DNA of 64,000 bases, taken from JAATFS01 sp037145635 (GTDB lineage: Bacteria; Pseudomonadota; Gammaproteobacteria; Xanthomonadales; Xanthomonadaceae). The stretch covers positions 868,001 to 932,000 of the forward strand of contig JBBCXB010000001.1 in NCBI GenBank assembly GCA_037145635.1. The letters run 5' to 3'. Positions 17,330-24,306 of this stretch are shown in pieces. Below the pieces are notes generated by a model that was not told the DNA's origin, searched no databases, and saw only the letters and a list, made by a program, of their open reading frames with translations. Positions within the stretch are counted from its first letter, which is position 1. The number at the start of each line of letters is the position of its first letter. A program made the translations under genes and the position numbers.

Positions 17330-18106
17330 ATGGCGGACCCGTCGGGACCGGCGGCAAACGGGGCGTTCGAGGTCGGGCGGATCGTGCCGCTGGGCGGCTA
17401 CCCGGTGCTGTCCACCACCCAGGAGGCGTTCGCGCAGGAGCTGTTCCAGGCGCTGGCCGCCCAGCAGCGGCAGCGCGTGTTCTTCGCCAACACCAATTTC
17501 GTGGTGCAGTGCCAGCCGCTGCGCGCGCGCATGCGCGAGGCGGGCGTGCGCATCGTCAACGACGGCATCGGCATGGACCTGGGCGCCAAGCTGGTGCACG
17601 GGCGGACCTTCGCCGGCAACCTCAACGGCACCGACCTGATCCCCTACCTGTGCCGGCACGCGACGCACCCGCTGCGGTTCTTCCTGGTCGGTGGCCGCCC
17701 GGGCGTGGCGCAGGCCGCGGCGGCCGCGCTGCGGCAGGGCCTGGGCCAGGACGTGGTGGGCACCTGCGACGGCTACGAGGAGTTCGCCGCGGCCGGCGCG
17801 GGGCTGGTGCAGAAGATCAACCAGTCCGGTGCCGATGTGGTGCTGGTGGCCTTCGGCAACCCGCTGCAGGAGCGCTGGATCCTGGACCACGCCACCGCGT
17901 TGCGGGCGCCGCTGGTGTTCGGGGTCGGCGCGCTGCTGGATTTCCTGTCCGGCAACGCGCGCCGCGCGCCGGGCTGGGTGCGGCGCCTGCGCCTGGAATG
18001 GATGTACCGGCTGTTGAACGAGCCGCGGCGCCTGCTCAAGCGCTACAGCTGGGACCTGCTGGTGTTCTTCCGGGTCTGCCGGCGCGCGGGCAAGCGGCTG
18101 GGGTAG
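17330..18106 (+). CDS. gumM: Xanthan beta-1,4-glucosyltransferase GumM (WecG/TagA family)
   Basis: A 258-residue GT26 enzyme that adds the second glucose to form cellobiose-PP-lipid. Family motifs are VFFANTNFVVQCQPL, VRIVNDGIGMDLGAKLVHGRTFAGNLNGTDLIP..., FFLVGGRPGVAQAAA, and GNPLQERWI followed by VGALLDFLSGNARRAP. ATG 17330 is used; a GTG at 17321 overlapping the gumL stop is an alternative start. It is the last of the gum assembly genes here. The usual gumN is absent: only 53 bases separate this gene from the GumO-like gene. Confidence 0.94.
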   Translation: MADPSGPAANGAFEVGRIVPLGGYPVLSTTQEAFAQELFQALAAQQRQRVFFANTNFVVQCQPLRARMREAGVRIVNDGIGMDLGAKLVHGRTFAGNLNGTDLIPYLCRHATHPLRFFLVGGRPGVAQAAAAALRQGLGQDVVGTCDGYEEFAAAGAGLVQKINQSGADVVLVAFGNPLQERWILDHATALRAPLVFGVGALLDFLSGNARRAPGWVRRLRLEWMYRLLNEPRRLLKRYSWDLLVFFRVCRRAGKRLG

Positions 18107-18159
18107 GGCGCGCCCGCGCGTCACGGTATCCTGCGCGTCCTTTGCAGGGACGTGAACTG

Positions 18160-19155
18160 TTGAACGCATTGCCGCTGCGCATCCTCGGGACCGGCCGCCA
18201 GCTGCCGGCCGAATCGGTCGACTCACAGACGCTGGACACGCGCTGGGCGCTGGCGCCGGGCACCACCCTGCGCCACCTCGGCGTGGCGCGGCGATACTAC
18301 GCTGGCGCGGGCGAGACCGCCTCGACGCTGGGCGCGGCCGCCGCGCGCCAGGCGCTGGCCGCCGCCGGCCTGGCGCCGGGCGACGTGGATTGCCTGATCT
18401 CGGCCTGCAGCGTGATGGAGCAGCCGATCCCGTGCCAGGCGGTGCTGATCCAGCGCGAGCTGGGCCTGGGCGATTCGGGCATCCCTGCATTCGACGTCAA
18501 CGCGACCTGCCTGAGCTTCCTGGTGGCGCTGGACCAGGCCGCGAACGCGCTGGCGCTGGGGCGCCACCGGCACGTGCTGATCGTCGCCAGCGAGGTCGCC
18601 TCCGGCGGGCTCGACCCGCGCGTGCCGGCCACCGCCGGCCTGTTCGGCGATGGCGCGGCCGCGGTGGTGGTGACTCGCAGCGAGGAGGGCCAGGGCTCGG
18701 CGCTGCTGGCCAGCCGCCTGGCCAGCTACGGCAGCGGCGCGGAGCTTTGCCGCATCCGCGGCGGCGGCACCCGCCATCCGCGCGGCGAGGACGGCCCGGC
18801 GCCGGCCTCGCGCTACTTCGAGATGGACGGGCGGGGCGCCTACCGCTTCGCCGCGCGCCAGCTCCCCGGGTTCTGGCAAGCGCTGCTGCAGGAGGCCGGG
18901 GTGGCGGCCGGCGAGCTGCGCTGCCTGGTGCCGCACCAGGCGTCCGGCGGCGGGCTGGACCATGTGGTGCAGGCGCTGGGGATGCCCGTGGAGCGGGTCG
19001 TGCGCATCCTGCAGGACGTGGGCAACCAGGTCGCCGCCTCGCTGCCACACGCGCTGCACCATGCCTGCTGCGAACGCCTGCAGCGCGGCGACGCGTTCGC
19101 GCTGCTCGGCACCGGTGCCGGCCTGGCGATCGGCGGCATGGTGCTGAGGTACTGA
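18160..19155 (+). CDS. gumO: GumO-like 3-oxoacyl-ACP synthase III family protein
   Basis: A 331-residue thiolase-fold condensing enzyme of the ketosynthase III type. The catalytic triad is visible as Cys117 (FDVNATCLSF), His259 (VPHQAS) and Asn289 (DVGNQVAASLPHAL). The dyad-side Gly-rich LFGDGAAAVVV is also present. The start is TTG 18160, with GCAGGGA about nine bases upstream. By position it corresponds to gumO of X. campestris, which is not needed for xanthan. It opens a run of six tightly packed genes whose products suggest a lipid-sugar pathway. OleA-type head-to-head condensation is a possible alternative to FabH-type chemistry. Confidence 0.82.
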   Translation: MNALPLRILGTGRQLPAESVDSQTLDTRWALAPGTTLRHLGVARRYYAGAGETASTLGAAAARQALAAAGLAPGDVDCLISACSVMEQPIPCQAVLIQRELGLGDSGIPAFDVNATCLSFLVALDQAANALALGRHRHVLIVASEVASGGLDPRVPATAGLFGDGAAAVVVTRSEEGQGSALLASRLASYGSGAELCRIRGGGTRHPRGEDGPAPASRYFEMDGRGAYRFAARQLPGFWQALLQEAGVAAGELRCLVPHQASGGGLDHVVQALGMPVERVVRILQDVGNQVAASLPHALHHACCERLQRGDAFALLGTGAGLAIGGMVLRY

Positions 19156-19158
19156 CCG

Positions 19159-20001
19159 GTGCGGCTCTCGGTGGAACTGCTGCAGATCGGGCACTGCCGC
19201 CATTGCGAGCGCATGGTGCGCGCCGGCGGGCGCTGGCGCAGCGTGGCGTTCCCGGCCCTGAGCGTGCTGATCCGCCATCCGCAGCGCGGCGCGATCCTCT
19301 ACGACACCGGCTATGCGCGGCATTTCTTCGAGGCCACCGACGCGTTTCCTGAACGCCTCTACCGCTGGGTGACGCCGGTGCAGCTGCCGGAGGCCGAGTG
19401 CCTGGGCAGCCAGCTGGCGCGCCGCGGGCTCGCGCCGCGGGACATCGTCTGTTGCCTGATCTCGCATTTCCACGCCGACCATGTCGGCGGCCTGCGCGAC
19501 CTTTCGGCGGCGCGCTTCGTGTGCATGCGCGAGGACTACCGGCAGCTGCGCCAGGCCTCGCGCCTCGGGGGCCTGCGCCAGGGCCTGCTGCCGGCGCTGC
19601 TGCCGGACGACTTCGAGCCGCGCCTGGACTTCGCCGAACAGGCGCCCGCGCGCGCGCTGACCGGCGCCTGGCGCGCACTGGGCGAGGGCCGTGACCTGTT
19701 CGGCGACGGCAGCGTGCTGGCGGTGGCGCTGCCCGGCCACGTGCCGCGGCAGATGGGGCTGTGGCTGCGCGACGCCGAGGACCGCGAACTGCTGCTCTGC
19801 GCCGATGCGGTGTGGTCGGCGGCCACCTGGCGCGAGCTGGCCTGGCCGGCGTGGCCGACCCGGCTGCTGCTGCACGACTGGCCGGCCTACCAGCGCACCG
19901 TGCGACACCTGCACACGCTGGCGCAGGCGCATCCGGAGCTGGTGATCCTGCCGTCGCACTGCGCGCCGAGCCTGGACCGCTATCAGCCGGGGTGGCGATG
20001 A
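19159..20001 (+). CDS. gumP: GumP-like metallo-beta-lactamase-fold hydrolase
   Basis: A 280-residue MBL-fold metallohydrolase. The metal motif HFHADH is at residues 103-108, with further ligands likely in LPGHVPRQ, CADAVW and the C-terminal LPSHCAP. The N-terminus carries a CxxC pair (GHCRHCERM, residues 11-19) that could bind another metal; this is unusual. Start is GTG 19159, three bases after the ketosynthase stop. The stop overlaps the next gene as ATGA. The substrate is unknown; quorum-lactonase-like activity is possible from the fold but the operon favours a lipid or thioester substrate. Confidence 0.82.
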   Translation: MRLSVELLQIGHCRHCERMVRAGGRWRSVAFPALSVLIRHPQRGAILYDTGYARHFFEATDAFPERLYRWVTPVQLPEAECLGSQLARRGLAPRDIVCCLISHFHADHVGGLRDLSAARFVCMREDYRQLRQASRLGGLRQGLLPALLPDDFEPRLDFAEQAPARALTGAWRALGEGRDLFGDGSVLAVALPGHVPRQMGLWLRDAEDRELLLCADAVWSAATWRELAWPAWPTRLLLHDWPAYQRTVRHLHTLAQAHPELVILPSHCAPSLDRYQPGWR

Positions 20002-20960
20002 GCCGGCGCATCCTGGTCACCGGCGCGTCCGGCTTCGTCGGCGGCGCCTACCTGCGCCGCCACGCCGGGCGCCCCGGGCTGGAGCTGCACGGGATCGGCC
20101 GGCGTCCCAGCGACCTGCCGAACTACCACCGCATCGACCTGTCGCGCCCGTTCTCGCTGCCGCTGCGCCCGGACGTGGTGATCCACGCGGCCGCGCTGGC
20201 CTCGCCATGGGGCACGCGCGCGCAGTTCGAGCGCCACAACGTGCAGGCCACCGCGAATGTCATCGACTTCTGCCGGCGCAACGGCTGCCCGCGGCTGGTC
20301 TACGTTTCCTCCAGCTCGGTGTTCTACCGCGAGGCGCACCAGTTCGGGCTCGACGAGGACAGCCCGATCGGGCCCGGGTTCGTCAACGCGTACGCGCGCA
20401 GCAAGTTCGCCGGCGAGCAACTGCTGCGCGACTATCCCGGCGAGCACGTGGTGCTGCGCCCGCGCGCGGTGTTCGGCCCCGGCGACACCGTGCTGTTCCC
20501 GCGCGTGATCGCCGCCGCGCGCCGCGGGGCGCTGCCGCGCTTCGTCGGCCAGGCGCAGCCGGTGATCGGCGACCTGATCTACATCGACGCGCTGTCGGAC
20601 TACCTGCACGCGGCGGCGCTGCGGCCGCAGCTGCAGCCGGCCTACAACCTCACCAACGCGCAGCCGGTGGACCTGCAGCGGCTGTTGCTCGACGTGCTGA
20701 CCCGCCTGCAGCTGCCGCTGCCGCGGCGCGAGGTGAACGTGGCCACCGCGCTGCGCCTGGCCAGCGGGCTGGAATGGCTGTACCGCACGCTGCACCTGCC
20801 GGGCGAGCCGCCGATCACCCGCTTCGGCGTGGGCGTGTTCGCGTACTCCAAGACCTTCGACGTGCGCCGCGCACTCGCCGACCTGGGCCCGCCCAGTGTC
20901 GGCCTGGAGGCGGGCGTGGACGCGTTCGTGCGCTGGCAGGCGGCCCAGTGGTCGGCCTGA
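19998..20960 (+). CDS. NAD(P)-dependent epimerase/dehydratase-type SDR
   Basis: A 320-residue extended short-chain dehydrogenase. The nucleotide-binding GASGFVG is at residues 9-15 and the catalytic pair Tyr132/Lys136 lies in NAYARSKFAGE, preceded by VYVSSSSVFY. Extended SDRs include sugar epimerases, 3-beta-hydroxysteroid dehydrogenases and OleD, which reduces beta-ketoacids. Next to a ketosynthase III gene a keto-reducing role is attractive, but sugar modification cannot be excluded. It starts in the stop of the GumP-like gene and overlaps the downstream glycosyltransferase by 13 bases. Confidence 0.83.
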   Translation: MSRRILVTGASGFVGGAYLRRHAGRPGLELHGIGRRPSDLPNYHRIDLSRPFSLPLRPDVVIHAAALASPWGTRAQFERHNVQATANVIDFCRRNGCPRLVYVSSSSVFYREAHQFGLDEDSPIGPGFVNAYARSKFAGEQLLRDYPGEHVVLRPRAVFGPGDTVLFPRVIAAARRGALPRFVGQAQPVIGDLIYIDALSDYLHAAALRPQLQPAYNLTNAQPVDLQRLLLDVLTRLQLPLPRREVNVATALRLASGLEWLYRTLHLPGEPPITRFGVGVFAYSKTFDVRRALADLGPPSVGLEAGVDAFVRWQAAQWSA

Positions 20961-22114
20961 CCGCGCTGCTGGCGGCGGCCTACCTGGGCCTGCTCGCGTT
21001 CAAGGCGCTGGCGACCGCGGCGGTGCTGCGCCGGGATCCGCCCGCGCAGGCGGCCCCGGCCGCGCCGGCCGCCGCCCACGGCCTGAACGAGGTGGCGATC
21101 CTGCAGCCCATCCTCGGCGGCGACCCGCGGCTGGGCGAGGTGCTGGCCGCCAACCTGGCGGCCCTGCCGCAGGCGCGGTTCGTGTGGCTGCTGGACGAGG
21201 ACGACGCCGGCGGGCAGGCGGTCGCCGATGCCCTGGCGGCCGCGCACCCGCAGGTGCGCATCGAGCGGCACCGGCTGCCCGCGGCGGCGGCCGGCGTGAA
21301 TCCCAAGACGTGGAAGCTGGTCTGCGCGCTGCCGCGGCTGCGCGAGCCGGTCGCGCTGGTGCTGGACGACGACGCGCGGCTGGGCGCCGGCGCGCTCGCA
21401 CAGATGCTGCGCGCGCTGGAGCGGGCCGACGTGGTGACCGCGCTGCCGTACTACCTCGACGACGACGCGGCGGCGGGGCGGTTGCTGGCGCAGTTCGTCA
21501 ACAACAACGCGGCGATGACCTACCTGGGCGGGCTGCCGTTCGCCGCGCCGCTGACCCTCAACGGCATGTGCTACGCCTTCCGTCCCGCGCGCCTGCGCGA
21601 GTGGGGCGGGCTGGCGCCGCTGCTGGACCAGCTCGCCGACGACCTGGCGCTGGCCACGCTGGTGCGCACGCGCGGCGGCCGCCTGCACCAGTCCACCGCA
21701 CCGGTGGCGATGCGCACGGCGATCGCCGGCGGCGCGCACTACGTGCGCCAGATGCACCGCTGGATGCTGTTCGCGCGGCTGCTGCTGGCCCGGCAGCGGC
21801 CGGCGACGCGGATCGCGATCGGGCTGCTGCAGGGGCTGCCGCCGCTGCTGCTGGCGGCCCTGCTGCTGACGACGGCGCTCGCGCCGCAGGCGACGACGCT
21901 GGCGCTGGCGGCGGGCACCCTCGCGCTGCGCGCCGCGGTGCTGTGTGGGCTGCAGCGCCGCGCCACCGGCCGCGTGCGCCATCGCCCGCTGCTGTCGCTG
22001 TGCGCCGAACTGCTGCAGCCGCTGCACCTGCTGCACGCTACCTGCGTACGCAGCATTCGCTGGCGCACCCGCCGCTACCGGGTGCTGGCCGACGGGCGCT
22101 TCCGTGCGCAGTGA
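20948..22114 (+). CDS. Membrane glycosyltransferase, ceramide-glucosyltransferase-like
   Basis: A 388-residue GT2/GT21-like membrane enzyme. An N-terminal signal-anchor (LTALLAAAYLGLLAFKALATAAVL) precedes the catalytic domain with VAILQPILGGDPRL, LDEDDAGG, VLDDDARLG and LADDLALATLV. A QxxRW-type motif appears as RQMHRWMLFARL, then two C-terminal hydrophobic segments. This order (D1, D2, D3, QxxRW-like) is that of ceramide glucosyltransferases, which put a sugar on a lipid alcohol. Start is GTG 20948. A lipid acceptor made by the upstream ketosynthase and SDR is a reasonable inference. Confidence 0.8.
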   Translation: MVGLTALLAAAYLGLLAFKALATAAVLRRDPPAQAAPAAPAAAHGLNEVAILQPILGGDPRLGEVLAANLAALPQARFVWLLDEDDAGGQAVADALAAAHPQVRIERHRLPAAAAGVNPKTWKLVCALPRLREPVALVLDDDARLGAGALAQMLRALERADVVTALPYYLDDDAAAGRLLAQFVNNNAAMTYLGGLPFAAPLTLNGMCYAFRPARLREWGGLAPLLDQLADDLALATLVRTRGGRLHQSTAPVAMRTAIAGGAHYVRQMHRWMLFARLLLARQRPATRIAIGLLQGLPPLLLAALLLTTALAPQATTLALAAGTLALRAAVLCGLQRRATGRVRHRPLLSLCAELLQPLHLLHATCVRSIRWRTRRYRVLADGRFRAQ

Positions 22115-22706
22115 GGCCGCGCTGCAGATCGGCTTCCTGACCGGCCAGAGCGATCCGGCCGGCTGCGCGCTGAGCCCTGTGCAGCAGCGGTTCCTGCACC
22201 GCCTGGCCGGGCCTGGCCGGCGGCTGCTGGCGTCGAACTACCCGTACCACGCCGCGCCCGGCGCGCACCGGGCGGTACCGCTGTGGCGCGCCAGCGTGCA
22301 CAACGGCCGCCAGTACCTGACCGCCCGGGCCGGCCGCGCCGACCCGCAGGCGCGGGCCCAGCTGCACGCGCTGCTGGCCCAGGCGCCGATGACGCTGCTG
22401 CTCGCCGGCAGCTGCGGCCTGCAGCTGCTCGACGCGCTGGCGCTGCCGGCCGCGGCGCGCCGCCGGGTGGCGGTGTTCGCCTACGGCCCGGTGGCGAAAC
22501 GCATGCCGCCGGTCGCGCTGGGCTTCTGCGTGCGCGGCCGCCGCGACGGGCTCTCGCGGCTGCTGTTCCGCGGCACCGTGGACGCGGTCCCGGCCTGCGG
22601 CCACCTGGACTACCTCCCCGACCCGCAGGTCCTGCGGCTCTGCCGCGACTTCGTCGCCGAGGTGGAGCGCGTCGCGCGCGGGGAGGGCCCGTGCGCATCG
22701 ACCTGA
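22104..22706 (+). CDS. Uncharacterised protein with possible Cys-type nucleophile elbow
   Basis: A 200-residue protein I do not recognise. It has no signal peptide or membrane segment. The hydrophobic strand MTLLLAGSCGLQLLDAL (about residues 96-112) resembles a nucleophile elbow with Cys104, and a late conserved-looking His167 is in ACGHLDYLPD. This could mean a small alpha/beta-hydrolase-like or thioesterase fold, but that is speculative. GTG 22104 is the likely start, overlapping the upstream glycosyltransferase by 11 bases; its end overlaps the downstream glycosyltransferase by 16. Tight coupling says it belongs to the same pathway. Confidence 0.65.
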   Translation: MRSEAALQIGFLTGQSDPAGCALSPVQQRFLHRLAGPGRRLLASNYPYHAAPGAHRAVPLWRASVHNGRQYLTARAGRADPQARAQLHALLAQAPMTLLLAGSCGLQLLDALALPAAARRRVAVFAYGPVAKRMPPVALGFCVRGRRDGLSRLLFRGTVDAVPACGHLDYLPDPQVLRLCRDFVAEVERVARGEGPCAST

Positions 22707-23947
22707 TCGCGCCGCCCTACAGCGGCCACCTGCATCCGCTGCTGGCCATCGCGCGCGAGCTGGCGCCGCACCACCAGGTACGGGTGCTCAGCACGCCGGC
22801 CGCGCAGGCGCGCATCCGCGCCTGTGGCCTGACCGGCGTCAGCGTGCTCGGCGACGCCGACGACCGCGTGCTGCGCGCCATCGCCGATCCGCCGCACGCG
22901 GTCGGCAACCACCCCTTGCGGCTGCGGCGGCAGCTGCGCGACGCGCTGGCGCTGATGCAGCGCTTCGGCGAGGCGCTGCACGCGCGCTACCGCGACGAAC
23001 GGCCCGAGCTGGTGATCGTCGACTTCACCGTGCCCGCGGCCGGGCTGGCGGCGCAGGCGCTGGGCATCGCCTGGTGGACCAGCCTGCCGTCGCCGTGCGT
23101 GCTCGAGACCCCGGACGGCCCGCCGGCGTACTTCGGCGGGCTGCGGCCGGCCGGGGGCGCCTGGGCGCGCACCGGCCACGCGCTCGCGCGCCGGCTGACC
23201 CGCGGCTTCAAGCGCTCGGTGCACGCCTGGCACCGCGGGCAGATGCGCGCACTGGGGCTGCCGCGGCTGTACCGCGACGACGGCAGCGAAGCGGTGTATT
23301 CGCCGCAGTGCATCCTGGCGCTGGGGCTGGCGTCGCTGGAATTCCCGGCGACCCGGCCGGCGGCGCTGCGCTTCGTCGGCCCGCGCCTGTGCACGCCGCC
23401 CTCGGCCGTGCGGGCGCCGCCGTTCGTGCCGGGCCGGCGCCACGTGCTGGTGACGCTCGGCACCCACCTGGGCTGGGTGAAGGACCGGGTGGACGCGCTG
23501 CTGCGCGCGCTGGCGCCGGCGTTCCCGCAGGTCGAGTTCCACTTCAGCGACGGCGACCCCGCCGCGCCGGTGCAGGCGCCGCTGGGCAACTACCGGCGGC
23601 TGCCGTACGTGGACTACGCCACCCAGCTGGCGCGCTACGACCTGGTGGTGCACCACGGCGGCGCCGGCATCCTGTACGCCTGCCTGGAGGCGGGACGGCC
23701 GGCGATCGTGCACCCGCTGGACTACGACCAGTTCGACCACGCCGCGCGGCTGCAGGCGGCGGGCGCGGCCTGGTGGCTGCGCGACCTCGACGGGCTGCCG
23801 GCGCTGCTGCGGCGGGTGCTGGACGGGGAGGTGCGCCTGCCGGGCCTGGCCGTGCTGCAGCGCGAACTGCACCTGCCGCGCACGCGGACGCAGCTGGCCG
23901 CGCTGGTGGACGTGTTCGCAACCACGGGGAAGCTGCCGCCGGTGTGA
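22691..23947 (+). CDS. GT1-family (UGT/MGT-type) glycosyltransferase
   Basis: A 418-residue GT-B glycosyltransferase. The N-terminus RIDLIAPPYSGHLHPLLAIARELA carries the family His. The C-terminal donor domain has HVLVTLGTHLGWVKD and the signature DLVVHHGGAGILYACLEAGRPAIVHPLDYDQFDHA. UGT/MGT enzymes glycosylate small hydrophobic acceptors such as lipids, carotenoids, macrolides or sterols. It is the last gene of the overlapping six-gene run and the second glycosyltransferase in it, suggesting a diglycosylated lipid. Start GTG 22691. Confidence 0.86.
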   Translation: MRIDLIAPPYSGHLHPLLAIARELAPHHQVRVLSTPAAQARIRACGLTGVSVLGDADDRVLRAIADPPHAVGNHPLRLRRQLRDALALMQRFGEALHARYRDERPELVIVDFTVPAAGLAAQALGIAWWTSLPSPCVLETPDGPPAYFGGLRPAGGAWARTGHALARRLTRGFKRSVHAWHRGQMRALGLPRLYRDDGSEAVYSPQCILALGLASLEFPATRPAALRFVGPRLCTPPSAVRAPPFVPGRRHVLVTLGTHLGWVKDRVDALLRALAPAFPQVEFHFSDGDPAAPVQAPLGNYRRLPYVDYATQLARYDLVVHHGGAGILYACLEAGRPAIVHPLDYDQFDHAARLQAAGAAWWLRDLDGLPALLRRVLDGEVRLPGLAVLQRELHLPRTRTQLAALVDVFATTGKLPPV

Positions 23948-24306
23948 GCGCGGCACCGGGTGGGCAGCGGTTCCGCCCGTGGCGGGAGGTTCGATGGGGG
24001 AGCAGGGCTGGACCCTGGACGCGCCGGCGAGAAATTCCCGCTTGCGCTCGGCCGCCTCGGCGGTGCAGTCCTGCAGCCTGCAATCCCGAAGGTCGGGGCG
24101 ATCATCGCCGGGGCACGCGCTGCCCCCGCTGGCCTCGTTCCCCGCCGGCCTCGAACGGCGCCGCCGGCTGGGTCCGGGGCGGACGCACGACCCGGCGGGT
24201 CAGCGCCGAAGGGCGCGCGGGGTCGCCGCAGGGCGGGGACAGCGCCGCCCGGGCCTGCGTGGCCGCCGCGGGTCTCGCACGACGCCGCCGGCCAGACGCC
24301 GCGGCC
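23948..24306. other. Convergent intergenic region, no gene seen
   Basis: This 359-base stretch lies between the convergent glycosyltransferase gene and dxs. It is very GC-rich, with imperfect hairpins near 23960-24000 but no T-run, and I see no supported gene, RNA or repeat. Confidence 0.5.
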
